This document shows positions 1 through 9,389 of a stretch of DNA of 64,000 nucleotides, piece after piece. The stretch comes from Actinoplanes sichuanensis (lineage in GTDB: Bacteria; Actinomycetota; Actinomycetes; Mycobacteriales; Micromonosporaceae). Position 1 is the stretch's first letter. The number at the start of each line of letters is the position of its first letter. The notes beneath the pieces were generated by a model. That model worked only from the letters and a program-made list of their open reading frames with translations, made no database searches and was not told the origin of the DNA. Location: contig NZ_AP028461.1 of NCBI RefSeq assembly GCF_033097365.1, forward strand, positions 868,001-932,000, in the 5' to 3' direction. Position numbers and translations under genes: made by a program.

Positions 1-2133
1 AAGTCGTCGCTGGTGTTCGGCACCATCGCCGCCGAGTCGCAGCGGATGATCAACGAGACGTATTCGGCCTTCCTCCAGTCGTTCATGGGCAGTCCGGCCC
101 GCCCAGACGTGGACGCTCTGCACAACCTGAGCGCCGCGATCGTCGTCGACCAGGAGCGGATGGGCGCCAACGCCCGGTCCACGCTCGGCACGGCGACTGA
201 CGCGTACACCATGCTCCGGATCATTTTCAGTCGTCTCGGCGAGCCGGGTGCCGGCAGCGCGCTCGCCTACTCGTTCAACGCCGAGGGCATGTGCCCGAAT
301 TGTGAGGGCCTCGGCAAGGTCTCCAGCCTCGACCTGGACCAGCTCGTCGACCGTTCGAAGTCGATCAACGAGGGCGCGATCACGGTTCCGAACTTCAGCG
401 TCGACGGCTGGTACGTGCGCGGCTTCGCCGAGTCGGGCCTGTTCGACCCGGACAAACCGGTCGGCGACTTCACCGCGGCGGAGCTGGACGACTTCCTCTA
501 CAAGGCGCCGATCAAGATCAAGGTCAACGGCATCAACACGACGTACGAGGGACTGGTCGTCAAGGTGCAGCGGATGTACCTGACGAAGGAACGTGAGTCG
601 GTACAGCCCCACATCCGGGCGTTCATCGACCGGGCGGCCACCTTCGCGGCCTGCCCCGACTGTCGCGGCACCCGGCTGAAACCGGCTGTGCTGGAGTCGC
701 GGATCGACGGCCGCAACATCGCCGAGTGCTCGGCCATGCAGGTCAGCGACCTCGCCGAGTTCCTGGCCGGGATCACCGCCCCGGCGGTCGGCCCGGTCGT
801 GGCGAACCTGCGGCAGACCCTGGACTCCCTGGTCGAGATCGGTCTGGGCTACCTGTCGTTGGACCGGGAGTCGGCGACCCTGTCCGGCGGGGAGGCGCAG
901 CGGGTCAAGATGGTCCGGCACCTCGGGTCGAGCCTGACCGACATCACGTACGTGTTCGACGAGCCGACGGTGGGCCTGCACCCGCACGACATCCAGCGGA
1001 TGAACGGCCTGCTGCTGCGGCTGCGGGACAAGGGCAACACGGTCCTGGTCGTCGAGCACAAGCCGGAGACGATCGCGATCGCCGATCACGTGGTGGACAT
1101 CGGTCCCGGTGCCGGTCCGGCCGGCGGGCGGATCCAGTTCGAGGGTGATGTCGCGGCGTTGCGGGCCTCGGGCACCCTGACCGGGCGATGCCTGGGCCAT
1201 CGCGTCGCCGTCAAAGACTCGGTACGGCCGCATACCGGACAAATACCCATCCGGAACGCGTCAACCCATAATCTGCGGGACGTCTCGGTCGACGTGCCGA
1301 CCGGGGTGCTCACCGTGGTCACCGGGGTCGCCGGATCCGGCAAGAGCTCCCTGATCCACGGTTCGCTGCCGCAGCGTGCCGGCGTCATCGTCGTCGACCA
1401 GTCGGCGATCCGCGGGTCCCGGCGCAGCAACCCGGCCACCTACACCGGGCTGCTCGACGCCGTCCGGACCGCCTTCGCCAAGGCCAACGGCGTCAAGGCC
1501 GCCCTGTTCAGCGCCAACTCCGAAGGCGCCTGCCCGAACTGCAAAGGCATCGGCCTGGTCTACGTCGACCTGGCGATGATGGCCGGCGTCGCCGGCGTCT
1601 GCGAGGAGTGCGAGGGCAAACGCTTCACCGCCCAGGTCCTCGAATACCGGCTGCGCGGCCGCGACATCAGTGAGGTTCTGGCCATGCCGGTCAGCGAGGC
1701 CCTGGAATTCTTCACCGAGAAGGCGGCCCGCGCCGTCCTGGAACGCCTCAACGCCGTCGGGCTGGGCTACCTCACCCTCGGCCAGCCGCTCAACACCCTG
1801 TCCGGCGGCGAGCGGCAGCGCCTCAAACTCGCCGTCCACATGGGCAGCGGCGCCGCCACCTACCTGCTCGACGAACCCACGAGCGGCCTGCACCTGGCCG
1901 ACGTCGACCAACTGCTGGCCCTGCTCGACCGGCTCGTCGACACCGGCAACACGGTCATCGTCATCGAACACCACCTGGCCGTGATGGCCCACGCCGACTG
2001 GCTCATCGACCTGGGCCCGGGCGCCGGCCACGACGGCGGCAACGTCGTCTTCACCGGCACCCCGGGCGAACTCGTCGCCAAGTCCGACACCCTGACCGCC
2101 CAGCACCTGCGCGACTACATCGCCATCGATTAG
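1..2133 (+). CDS. UvrA-like ABC ATPase (excinuclease subunit A paralogue), 5'-truncated by window edge
   Basis: The reading frame is open from base 1, so the true start lies upstream; 710 residues are visible and begin with the KSSL end of a Walker A motif. Two ABC ATPase halves can be seen: signature LSGGEAQR near residue 293 with Walker B VFDEPTVGLHP, then a second Walker A GVAGSGKSSL near 443, LSGGERQR near 600 and LLDEPTSGLHLAD. Cysteine pairs CPNC/CPDC and CPNC/CEEC match UvrA zinc modules. UvrA recognises DNA lesions. The short overall length suggests a UvrA2/DrrC-type paralogue, which in producer actinomycetes is linked to resistance to DNA-binding drugs, rather than housekeeping UvrA. 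The family is certain; the subfamily is inference. Confidence 0.9.
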   Translation, partial: KSSLVFGTIAAESQRMINETYSAFLQSFMGSPARPDVDALHNLSAAIVVDQERMGANARSTLGTATDAYTMLRIIFSRLGEPGAGSALAYSFNAEGMCPNCEGLGKVSSLDLDQLVDRSKSINEGAITVPNFSVDGWYVRGFAESGLFDPDKPVGDFTAAELDDFLYKAPIKIKVNGINTTYEGLVVKVQRMYLTKERESVQPHIRAFIDRAATFAACPDCRGTRLKPAVLESRIDGRNIAECSAMQVSDLAEFLAGITAPAVGPVVANLRQTLDSLVEIGLGYLSLDRESATLSGGEAQRVKMVRHLGSSLTDITYVFDEPTVGLHPHDIQRMNGLLLRLRDKGNTVLVVEHKPETIAIADHVVDIGPGAGPAGGRIQFEGDVAALRASGTLTGRCLGHRVAVKDSVRPHTGQIPIRNASTHNLRDVSVDVPTGVLTVVTGVAGSGKSSLIHGSLPQRAGVIVVDQSAIRGSRRSNPATYTGLLDAVRTAFAKANGVKAALFSANSEGACPNCKGIGLVYVDLAMMAGVAGVCEECEGKRFTAQVLEYRLRGRDISEVLAMPVSEALEFFTEKAARAVLERLNAVGLGYLTLGQPLNTLSGGERQRLKLAVHMGSGAATYLLDEPTSGLHLADVDQLLALLDRLVDTGNTVIVIEHHLAVMAHADWLIDLGPGAGHDGGNVVFTGTPGELVAKSDTLTAQHLRDYIAID

Positions 2134-2136
2134 CGG

Positions 2137-2928
2137 TTAGGCCTTCTCGTCCAGGAAGGCCAGGGCCGTGGTCGCGAACAGCGGGGAGTCGATGATGTCG
2201 TAGTGGGTGGTGCCGGGCAGGATGGCGAGGGCGTGCCCGCCCTTGGGCCGGCCGTCACCCGTCCAGCCGCCGTCCCGGAGGCCGCCGTCGAGCAGGGCGA
2301 AGATCTCCACGAAGTGGCTCGGCGGCACCATGTCGGCGTCGGCCCCCATGACCAGGGTCGGCACCCGCAGGCCCCGCACGTCGTCGGTGTGGTCGAAGTC
2401 CCGCCGCATGGTGTCGCCGATCTTGTCGAGCAGGCGCGGGAAGTCCTCCGGGCGCGGCGCCACCCGCGCGTACAGCTCGTACATCGGGGTCTCCTTCATG
2501 AACTCGGCGGCGGCCGCGTTGACCTGGGCCTGCTGCGCCAGCAGGTCCGGGTAGAACGCGTCACGCCGGATCCCGGCCGACGTCGACACCAGTTTGCCGA
2601 CCTTCTCCGGGTGGCGGATCGCCAGCTGCAGGCCGACGCCGCCGCCGAGGGAGAACCCGACGACGTCCGGCCGGTCCAGACCCAGGTGGTCGATCAGCGC
2701 CGCGATGTCGTCGGCCATCAACGCGTAGTCCACCGGCCGGTCGATGTCCGCGGTCCGGCCATGCCCCTGCAGGTCGGGCAGGATGACCTGGTGGTTCTCG
2801 GCGAACACGGCCAGGGACGCACCGAACATCTCACCCGAGCCGAGGCCGCCGTGCAGCAGCACCAGTGGCCGGCCGCTGCCGTGCGTCTCGTAGTACAGGT
2901 TGATCCCGTTGACCTCGGCGTAGCTCAT
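2137..2928 (-). CDS. alpha/beta-fold hydrolase
   Basis: A 263-residue cytoplasmic alpha/beta hydrolase. HGG near residue 26 gives the oxyanion region, the nucleophile elbow is GFSLGGG (Ser93), the acid lies in GADADMVPP and the His in LPGTTHYD. The frame stays open upstream to 3063, but ATG at 2928 is chosen because GAGGGAG lies just before it and the protein then opens with the usual [17 protein letters not shown] strand. It is divergent from an ECF sigma factor gene 106 bp away; such pairs are common and suggest co-regulation. The substrate cannot be told; related proteins include esterases, haloperoxidase-like enzymes and enol-lactone hydrolases. Confidence 0.85.
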   Translation of the reverse strand: MSYAEVNGINLYYETHGSGRPLVLLHGGLGSGEMFGASLAVFAENHQVILPDLQGHGRTADIDRPVDYALMADDIAALIDHLGLDRPDVVGFSLGGGVGLQLAIRHPEKVGKLVSTSAGIRRDAFYPDLLAQQAQVNAAAAEFMKETPMYELYARVAPRPEDFPRLLDKIGDTMRRDFDHTDDVRGLRVPTLVMGADADMVPPSHFVEIFALLDGGLRDGGWTGDGRPKGGHALAILPGTTHYDIIDSPLFATTALAFLDEKA

Positions 2929-3021
2929 GACGACTCCCTCACGCTCTTCTCGACATCGCCTACATCGGGTGGACCGGGCCCGTACCGGAAACTCATCGCT
3001 GCCGTGCGAAAAAATCCGCGG

Positions 3022-3027
3022 TAGGTT
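3022..3027 (+). promoter_or_regulatory. -10 element of a leaderless promoter
   Basis: TAGGTT lies exactly 7 nt before the GTG at 3035 and no Shine-Dalgarno sequence is present, so transcription probably starts at or next to the start codon of the sigma factor gene. Confidence 0.5.
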
Positions 3028-3034
3028 CGGGCGC

Positions 3035-4030
3035 GTGAGTGACGCGGTGACAGACACACCCATCGAGGCGCAGCTGGAACGGTTCCGGCCCGAGCTGATC
3101 GGCTACTGCTACCGGATGCTCGGCTCGGCCTTCGAAGCCGAGGACGCCGTGCAGGAGACCATGATCCGCGCCTGGCGCGCCCACGACAGTTTCGAGGGCC
3201 GCTCGTCGCTGCGCTCGTGGATCTACCGGATCGCCACGAACGTGTGCCTCAACATGGCCGAGGCCGCCCAGCGGCGGGTCCGGCCGATGGACCTCGGCCC
3301 GGCCGGCTCCGGTCACGCCACCGACCCCGGCGCCGTCCACCCGGAGAAGATCTGGGTCGGCCCGGTCCCCGACGAGCGGATCCTGCCCGAAGGCTCCGAC
3401 CCGGCCAACCTGATCGCCGAACGCGAGTCGATCCGTCTCGCGTTCGTCGCCGCGCTGCAGCACCTGCCGTCGCGGCAGCGGGCCGTGCTGATCCTGCGGG
3501 AGGTGCTGGCCTGGTCGGCGCAGGAGGTCGCCGACCTGCTCGACACGTCGGTGGCCGGCGTCAACAGTGCCCTTCAACGCGCCCGGGCGACCCTGTCGGC
3601 CGCCACGCCTTCGGCGGGCGACACCTACCGGCCCCTCGACGCCGAACAGCGCGAGCTTCTGGCCCGCTATGTCAAAGCCTTCGAGGCGTACGACCTGCGC
3701 GCCCTCACCACACTGCTGCACGAGGACGCCACCCTGTCGATGCCGCCGCTGGCGCTGTGGCTACGCGGTCACGACGACATCCGCGCGTGGATGTCCGGCA
3801 CCGGCAGCGGCTGCGAAGGTTCGCGCCTGATCCCGGTCGTCGCCAACGGCCTGCCCGCCTTCGGCCAGTACCGGGCCGCCGGCTCCGGCGACGGCCACGA
3901 CCCGTGGGCGCTGATCGTCCTGGAGATCGCCGACGGCCGCATCGCCGCCGTCAACAACTTCCTCGACACGGCCCGCCTGTTCCCGCTGTTCGGCCTGCCG
4001 CCACACCTGCCCCCGACCGACCTGCCCTGA
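3035..4030 (+). CDS. ECF RNA polymerase sigma factor with C-terminal SnoaL-like domain
   Basis: A 331-residue sigma-70 family protein. Region 2 is seen as [20 protein letters not shown] with [14 protein letters not shown], and region 4 as [26 protein letters not shown] followed by a helix-turn-helix. The last 120 residues form a SnoaL/NTF2-like domain beginning [15 protein letters not shown], typical of the SigJ/SigX5-like ECF group, which has no partner anti-sigma factor and may be controlled by its own C-terminal domain. The start is GTG 3035: an in-frame upstream start at 2927 would overlap the divergent hydrolase start, while 3035 sits 7 nt after a -10 element. Regulation of the neighbouring hydrolase is plausible but unproven. 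Confidence 0.88.
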   Translation: MSDAVTDTPIEAQLERFRPELIGYCYRMLGSAFEAEDAVQETMIRAWRAHDSFEGRSSLRSWIYRIATNVCLNMAEAAQRRVRPMDLGPAGSGHATDPGAVHPEKIWVGPVPDERILPEGSDPANLIAERESIRLAFVAALQHLPSRQRAVLILREVLAWSAQEVADLLDTSVAGVNSALQRARATLSAATPSAGDTYRPLDAEQRELLARYVKAFEAYDLRALTTLLHEDATLSMPPLALWLRGHDDIRAWMSGTGSGCEGSRLIPVVANGLPAFGQYRAAGSGDGHDPWALIVLEIADGRIAAVNNFLDTARLFPLFGLPPHLPPTDLP

Positions 4031-4041
4031 CCGCCCTGATG

Positions 4042-4392
4042 TCAGTCCCGTCCGGCTCCCGCCGCTCCAGGCCGGGGCCGGACGGTCGTTTCGGGGGCCG
4101 GCAGTGTGTCGGGCGCGAGCAGTTCGGTGAGGCCGAGCAGCCCGAACAGCAGCCGCAGATCCGGGCCCGCGCCGACGACGACCAACCGACGCCCGTGCCG
4201 CCGGGCTGTCAGCCGCAGCCGGGCCACCGCCTCGACCGCCGCCACATCCGCCTCGGCCAGCCCACCGACGTCACATTCGACCAGCTCACCGGCCCGCCCG
4301 CGTAGCAGATCGGCCAGCCGGGCACACAGCTCCGGAATGTCGGCGCGGGCGACCACCGGACCGACCACGAACCGAACCGCAGAGACCCCCAT
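4042..4392 (-). CDS. STAS-domain protein (anti-sigma factor antagonist-like)
   Basis: About 116 residues with the alternating strand-helix pattern of a STAS domain. The stretch ELVECDVGGLAEADVAAVEAVARL occupies the place of the conserved phospho-acceptor loop, and GRRLVVVGAGPDLRLLFGLLGL is the typical C-terminal half. The usual D-S/T acceptor is not obvious; the loop reads GLAEADV, so phosphoregulation as in SpoIIAA is doubtful. ATG 4392 is used; GTG 4407 would add MVLHF. Neither has a clear ribosome site. It is convergent with the ECF sigma gene 12 bp away. The role is probably partner-switch signalling or a small sensory module. Confidence 0.7.
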   Translation of the reverse strand: MGVSAVRFVVGPVVARADIPELCARLADLLRGRAGELVECDVGGLAEADVAAVEAVARLRLTARRHGRRLVVVGAGPDLRLLFGLLGLTELLAPDTLPAPETTVRPRPGAAGAGRD

Positions 4393-4517
4393 GAAATGAA
4401 GGACCACCGCCGGCCCGGCAACTCATCGCAGGCGGCCGGGCCGGCTCCCGCGGAACCCGGCGGGAGGTCACCCCTCCGCCGCCCGACTACCGGGGGAGCA
4501 CCCAGAGCGACGGCGAA

Positions 4518-4566
4518 CCCGGCAGCGGGGAAGGCTGCGCGGCCTTGAAATCTCCCCGCTGCCGGG
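4518..4566 (-). terminator. strong hairpin terminator downstream of asnB
   Basis: Perfect 14-bp inverted repeat, CCCGGCAGCGGGGA at 4518-4531 and its complement at 4553-4566. The 21-nt loop contains a second small AAGGC/GCCTT stem. It begins about 84 bp after the asnB stop on the minus strand. No long T-tract follows, as is common in actinobacteria. Confidence 0.7.
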
Positions 4567-4649
4567 CTGTTCGTGGACAAGGCCGTGACCCGGTGCGGCA
4601 CGACACCGGATGGCGGTCCGGGTGGAGGCGGCCGCACCGGGCCCGACGG

Positions 4650-6590
4650 TCAGCCGAAGACGTGCGACAGGCCCGGCTCCTGGCGCTGGGCCGGCACCAT
4701 GCGGCTGGGCAGCGGGTTGTCGACCACGATCGACTTCTCCACGGCGATGGCGTGCCACAGGCAGAACATCGCCACCGTCCACACCTTCCGGGAGCGGTCC
4801 GCGCCGCCGGCCCGGTGCTCGGCCAGAAGGCCCCGCACGTACTCCAGATCGATCAGGTCACCGGCCTGCGACGTGGCGAGCAGGTGGTCCACCCAGTCGC
4901 CGATCGGGCCGCGCAGCCACAGCCGGGTCGGCGTCGGGAAGCCCAGCTTCTTGGCCGAACGCACCGACTCGGGCACGATGCCCTTCATCGCCTCACGCAG
5001 CGCGTGCTTGGTGGTGGTGACACCGGGCGGCAGCTTCAGATCGGTCGGCAGACCGGCGGCGGCCGCGTAGACCTGCTGGTCCAGGAACGGCACCCGCAGC
5101 TCCAGGCTGTGCGCCATCGACATCCGGTCGGCCTTGACCAGGATGTCGCCGGGCAGCCACGTGTGCAGGTCCACATACTGCATGGACGCGACGTGGTCGA
5201 CGTCGGCGGTCTCCGCGTACAGGTGGGCGGTGATCGCCGTGTGCGGCTGCGACGTGAACCGCATGACCCGGGCCTTCTCCTCCGGGTCGAAGATCCGCGC
5301 GTTGCCGTAGTAGCGCTGCTCGATCGGGGTGGTGCCACGCTCCAGGAACGAGCGGCCCTTGACCCCCTCGGGCAGCACCTCGGCCAGGTGCTTCAGGCCC
5401 CGCTTCATACCCGGGGGCAGGCGATCGACCTTCTCCAGCGACAGTGGCTCGCGGTAGATCGTGTAGCCGCCGAACAGCTCGTCGGACCCCTCACCGGACA
5501 GCACCACGGTGACGAACTGCGACGCCGTGCGGGCCAGGAAGAACAACGGGATCAGCGACGGGTCGGCGACCGGGTCGTCGAGCAGCTGGATGATCCGCGG
5601 CAGATGGGTCAGCACGTCCTCGTCGGAGACGACCGTCGGGGTCAGCCGGATGCCGAGCTGATCGGCGGTGTCCTGGGCGATCTCGATCTCCGAGTAGCCC
5701 TGGGCGGCGAACCCGGCGGTGAACGCGTGCAGATCAGGCTTCTCCCGGGCCGCCAGCGCCGCGATCGCCGACGAGTCGACACCACTGGACAGGAACGTGC
5801 CGACCGGCACGTGGGCGTGCATGTGCGCGCGGACGCTGTCGGTCAGCGCCTCCCGGATCCTGGAGTACGCGTCCTCCGGCTCGACCCGCAGCGGCCGCAG
5901 CGACGGACGGAACCAGCGGTGCATCCGAACCCCGCCACCCGGCGTCCAGATGATCCGGTGACCCGGCGGCAGCCGCCGGATGTGCCGGTGCAGGCTCATC
6001 GGGTCGGGCACGAACTGGAACGTCAGGTAGTGCGCCAGCGACTCGGTCTCCAGAGCCGCGCCGGCCGGGGCCGCGAACGGGTCGAGAGCCTTACGCTCAC
6101 TGCCCAGGAACAGCCCGTCAGCGGTCTCCAGCATGTAGAGCGGCTTGATCCCGAAGGCGTCCCGGGCCGCGTGCAGGGTGCCGGTGCGGTGGTCGTACGC
6201 CACGAACGCGAACATGCCACGCAGCCGGGGCAGGGCCGCCTCGCCCCAGTAGTGGAACGCCGCGGCCAGCACCTCGCTGTCACCCTCGGTAGCGAAGACC
6301 GCGTTGTGCTGCTGGATCAGCTCGGCCCGCAGCTCCCGGTAGTTGTAGATCTCACCGTTGAAGACGACGGTCCACCGGCCGGCGTAGCTCAGCGGCTGCA
6401 CCGAGTGCTCCCGGTCGATGATCGCGAGCCGCTTGAAGCCGAACGCGAACCCGTCGCCGAACTCGATCTGGGTGTCGTCCGGGCCGCGGTGGTGCAGGGT
6501 CGCCAGAGCGGCGGCGAAGGCCTCGCGGAACGTGGCGTCCAGCGGCCCCGGGTCGGGGCGGCTGCTGACAAAAGCGCTCAGGCCACACAT
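4650..6590 (-). CDS. asnB: asparagine synthase (glutamine-hydrolysing), AsnB type
   Basis: A 646-residue class II glutamine amidotransferase-synthetase converting aspartate, ATP and glutamine to asparagine. Cys2 (MCGLSAF) is the N-terminal nucleophile exposed after Met removal; the glutaminase domain continues with LHHRGPDD, FNGEIYNY and DAFGIKPLY to about residue 210. The synthetase domain carries the PP-loop SSGVDSSA near 267 and LSGEGSDELFGGY. The start is fixed by Cys2 and by GAGGAGG 8-9 nt upstream; the open frame extends far upstream but that part is antisense to a response regulator. A hairpin covers the ribosome site (6599-6620). Amidotransferases of this type sometimes act on other carboxylates, but no biosynthetic cluster surrounds it, so a housekeeping role is likely. 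Confidence 0.93.
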   Translation of the reverse strand: MCGLSAFVSSRPDPGPLDATFREAFAAALATLHHRGPDDTQIEFGDGFAFGFKRLAIIDREHSVQPLSYAGRWTVVFNGEIYNYRELRAELIQQHNAVFATEGDSEVLAAAFHYWGEAALPRLRGMFAFVAYDHRTGTLHAARDAFGIKPLYMLETADGLFLGSERKALDPFAAPAGAALETESLAHYLTFQFVPDPMSLHRHIRRLPPGHRIIWTPGGGVRMHRWFRPSLRPLRVEPEDAYSRIREALTDSVRAHMHAHVPVGTFLSSGVDSSAIAALAAREKPDLHAFTAGFAAQGYSEIEIAQDTADQLGIRLTPTVVSDEDVLTHLPRIIQLLDDPVADPSLIPLFFLARTASQFVTVVLSGEGSDELFGGYTIYREPLSLEKVDRLPPGMKRGLKHLAEVLPEGVKGRSFLERGTTPIEQRYYGNARIFDPEEKARVMRFTSQPHTAITAHLYAETADVDHVASMQYVDLHTWLPGDILVKADRMSMAHSLELRVPFLDQQVYAAAAGLPTDLKLPPGVTTTKHALREAMKGIVPESVRSAKKLGFPTPTRLWLRGPIGDWVDHLLATSQAGDLIDLEYVRGLLAEHRAGGADRSRKVWTVAMFCLWHAIAVEKSIVVDNPLPSRMVPAQRQEPGLSHVFG

Positions 6591-6598
6591 CGAAAGAT

Positions 6599-6620
6599 CC
6601 TCCTCAACGATTCGAGGAGG
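6599..6620 (-). promoter_or_regulatory. possible SD-sequestering hairpin in asnB leader
   Basis: CCTCCTC at 6599-6605 and GAGGAGG at 6614-6620 (plus-strand reading) form a perfect 7-bp stem with an 8-nt loop. On the asnB mRNA the 3' arm is the GAGGAGG ribosome-binding site itself, so the fold would hide the Shine-Dalgarno sequence. Confidence 0.45.
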
Positions 6621-6755
6621 CGACCGTAGGCCCCGACCTGTGAAGAACCTGTGCGGAAGCTGCCGAGAATGTGCGCGGCACGAATCCGGGATCTGATCTT
6701 CATAGGTTTCTCGCATTGTTGGTCGGCCTGGACAGCCTGGGACAGAATTCGAGCC

Positions 6756-7451
6756 GTGACCGCCCGCATCCTGGTAGCCGACGACGACCCGAAGCACGCC
6801 CAGCTGATCCGCCTCTACCTGGAAAGGGAGGGGCATCAGGTGCTGACCGTGGGTGACGGCCGCGCCGCCCTGGAGCAGACCCGGGCCCGCCGTCCCGACC
6901 TGGTCGTCCTGGACTGGATGATGCCGGAGGTCGACGGCCTCGACGTCTGCCGGATCCTGCGCGCCGACTCCGACGCCGCCATCGCCAACGTCGCGATCCT
7001 GCTGGTCACGGCCCGGTCCGCGGAAAATGACATGCTCCTCGGCCTGGACATCGGCGCCGACGACTATCTGAGCAAACCGGTCAGCCCCCGCGAGCTCACC
7101 GCGCGCATCCGGGCGCTGCTGCGCCGCACCCGCGGCAACGAGGCCTCCGAGATCCTGCGGGTCGGCGAGATCGAGGTCGACGCACCCCGATTCGAGGTAC
7201 GGGTCAGCGGCGAGCCGGTGCGCCTGACGGCCAAGGAGTTCGGCATCCTGGAACTGCTGGCCCGCGAGCCCGGCCGGGTCTTCACCCGCGGCCAGATCCT
7301 CGACAAGACGTTCGGCTTCGAGAACGAGGTGTCCGAGCGCACCGTCGACGCCCACGTCGTCAACCTGCGCCGCAAGATCGAGGTCAACCCCGCCGAGCCA
7401 CGGTACGTCCAGACCGTCTACGGGCGCGGCTACCGGATGGCCGAGCCGTGA
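6756..7451 (+). CDS. OmpR/PhoB-family response regulator
   Basis: A 231-residue two-domain regulator. The receiver shows acidic residues D10-D11 (LVADDDPKH), phospho-acceptor Asp53 in VLDWMMPEVDG and Lys near 105 in LSKPVSP. The C-terminal winged helix begins LRVGEIEVDAPRFEVRV and has the DNA-contact helix TVDAHVVNLRRKIE followed by the wing TVYGRGYRM. The start GTG 6756 gives the standard length; CAGAAT lies 7 nt upstream as a candidate -10 and there is no SD. The next gene, a histidine kinase, overlaps by GTGA, so the two are translationally coupled and form one two-component system. The stimulus is unknown. Confidence 0.92.
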   Translation: MTARILVADDDPKHAQLIRLYLEREGHQVLTVGDGRAALEQTRARRPDLVVLDWMMPEVDGLDVCRILRADSDAAIANVAILLVTARSAENDMLLGLDIGADDYLSKPVSPRELTARIRALLRRTRGNEASEILRVGEIEVDAPRFEVRVSGEPVRLTAKEFGILELLAREPGRVFTRGQILDKTFGFENEVSERTVDAHVVNLRRKIEVNPAEPRYVQTVYGRGYRMAEP

Positions 7452-9250
7452 GTTTCCGCCTGCGGATCTTCCTGCTCGTGCTGGTCGTCGCCGGTTCGGC
7501 GATCGGTGCGACCGCCTGGCTGACGTTGAGCCTGGCCTCCCACGAGGCGGCCCGGGTCGCTGACGCCCGCGACCGGCACGAGGCCGAGATCGTCGACGCG
7601 ATCCGGCTGTTCGGCGTGCTCAACGGTCAATGGCTCGGCATCGACGAGGTGGTCGCCGGGCTGTCCGAGCAGACCGGCCTGCACATCCGGGTGGAGACCC
7701 GCGACGGCGACGTGCTCACCGACTCCGACAACCTCGAACGGCAGGCGGCCGGCCCGGTCCAGTTGTTGCCCAGCAACGTCGACCCGGTGCCGTCGCTGGA
7801 CCCCGCCATCCAGGTCGCCGCCCAGAAGACCGGCGCGGCGATCGAGGCGAAACTGTCGGCCTCCGGCCGCCGCCCGGCCGCGACCCACCCGATCGCCGTG
7901 CCGACCCGGCCATTCCTGCCGGAGGACCTGTTCGCGCCGGCCGCGCTCACCACCGGTGAACCGTCGTCGCGGGCGCTGGCCCAGGCCGCGCAGTACCGTG
8001 CGGCCCTGATCGCGGTCCGCTGCATGGCCGAGGTCGGTGACTGGTCATCGGCACTGACCACCGACCGGCCACCATACCTCGACGACGAGCGCCTCAACGC
8101 CGAGCCGAAATGTGTCGAGGCGGGCATCTCCGCCGTCCACCGGGACGTCACGTGGCGCGACGAGTCCTGGTCCCGGATGGGCGACTGCGAGCTCACCGGG
8201 ACCGGCTATGACAAGTGCCTGCTCCTCGGATTCCAGCAGGCCGTGGCGAGCCCGTCGGTCGTACCCGTGGAGATCTTCTTCGGCGCCCGGCAGGACCAGG
8301 ACCTGGACGTGCTCCAGCAACCCGCACTGCTCGGCGCGGCCGCGCTGCTCCTGCTCGCCGCCGTCGGCACCGCCGGCATCGCCCGGCGGGTCAGCCGGCC
8401 GGTGCGGCTGCTCACCGGCGCCTCCCTGCAACTGGCCGCCGGCCGGCTGGACGTGCGTGTGCCGACCCGCGGTGAGGACGAGCTGGCCCGGCTGTCCGGG
8501 GCGTTCAACGCGATGGCCGAAGCGCTGCAGCGCAGCGAGGAACGCCAGCGGCGGCTGATCGCCGACGTCGCCCACGAACTGCGGACCCCGCTGTCGAACC
8601 TGCGCGGCTACCTCGAAGGACTCGCCGACGGGGTGATCGAGCCGTCGCCGGAGCTGTTCGCGTCCCTGCACGAGGAGACCCTGCTGCAGCGGCGCATCCT
8701 CGACGACCTGCAGGTCCTGGCCCTGGCCGAGGCCGGTGAGCTGGGCTACGACCCGGTACCGATGGACCTGTCCGAGCTGACCGAGATGGCCGCCACCGCG
8801 CACCGGGTGGTCGCCGGCAACGCCGGCATCGACGTCGTCGTCGACGCACCCGCTCCGGTCGAGGTGTGCGCCGACCCGGACCGGATGCGCCAGGTCGTCG
8901 GCAACCTGATGAGCAACGCGATCCGCTACACCGACGCCGGTGGCCGCGTCGAGCTGCGCGTCAGCCGCGACGGGCCGGACGCGGTCCTCACCGTCCACGA
9001 CACCGGCGTCGGCATGAACGCCGACGAGGTCGCCCGCGTCTTCGACAGGTTCTGGCGCGCCGACCCGGCCCGGCAGCGCGCCACCGGCGGCTCCGGCCTG
9101 GGCCTGACCATCGTCCGCCGGATCGTCGCCGACCAGGGCGGCGACGTCACCGCCACCAGCGAGCCGGGCCTCGGCACCACCTTCACCGTCCGCCTGCCCG
9201 CGGTCACCGACATCGCCCGCCTCCTCGACCACCGACCACCCTCGCGCTGA
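7448..9250 (+). CDS. sensor histidine kinase
   Basis: A 600-residue membrane kinase partner of the preceding regulator. TM1 is at residues 5-27 ([20 protein letters not shown]). A large extracellular region of about 260 residues follows with at least four cysteines, then TM2 ([14 protein letters not shown] near 295), a HAMP domain ([21 protein letters not shown]), a HisKA box [17 protein letters not shown] with the phospho-acceptor His near 376, and an HATPase domain with [16 protein letters not shown] and [10 protein letters not shown]. The cysteine-bearing sensor is longer than the short loops usual for this class and may bind a ligand or sense redox state; that is speculation. Confidence 0.92.
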   Translation: MSFRLRIFLLVLVVAGSAIGATAWLTLSLASHEAARVADARDRHEAEIVDAIRLFGVLNGQWLGIDEVVAGLSEQTGLHIRVETRDGDVLTDSDNLERQAAGPVQLLPSNVDPVPSLDPAIQVAAQKTGAAIEAKLSASGRRPAATHPIAVPTRPFLPEDLFAPAALTTGEPSSRALAQAAQYRAALIAVRCMAEVGDWSSALTTDRPPYLDDERLNAEPKCVEAGISAVHRDVTWRDESWSRMGDCELTGTGYDKCLLLGFQQAVASPSVVPVEIFFGARQDQDLDVLQQPALLGAAALLLLAAVGTAGIARRVSRPVRLLTGASLQLAAGRLDVRVPTRGEDELARLSGAFNAMAEALQRSEERQRRLIADVAHELRTPLSNLRGYLEGLADGVIEPSPELFASLHEETLLQRRILDDLQVLALAEAGELGYDPVPMDLSELTEMAATAHRVVAGNAGIDVVVDAPAPVEVCADPDRMRQVVGNLMSNAIRYTDAGGRVELRVSRDGPDAVLTVHDTGVGMNADEVARVFDRFWRADPARQRATGGSGLGLTIVRRIVADQGGDVTATSEPGLGTTFTVRLPAVTDIARLLDHRPPSR

Positions 9251-9327
9251 CCCGCGCCGGCTCGGCCGGACACCGGGGCGGCCATCTCCAGAGCGGCCCG
9301 GCGGGGCCGCCGTTCCGGCTCCACCGG

Positions 9328-9389
9328 GACGGCGAGGATCGTGCGCTCAGTGCGGGCCGACGGCGAGGATCGTGCGCTCAGTGCGGGCC
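9328..9389. repeat. 31-bp tandem duplication across the helicase gene 3' end
   Basis: Two identical 31-bp units (9328-9358 and 9359-9389), each reading GACGGCGAGGATCGTGCGCT and onward, followed by a 7-bp third start. The second unit contains the helicase stop codon (9378-9380) and its last codons; the first is a non-coding ghost copy just downstream. Confidence 0.85.

Noticed and set aside
4209..4637. Minus-strand frame in the asnB-STAS gap
   Set aside because: It overlaps the STAS gene and runs through the terminator hairpin; Pro/Gly-rich composition without structure.
4545..6629. A 694-codon plus-strand open frame antisense to asnB
   Set aside because: Arg/Gln/Val-rich with no domain, exactly opposite a complete asparagine synthetase; a GC-frame shadow.
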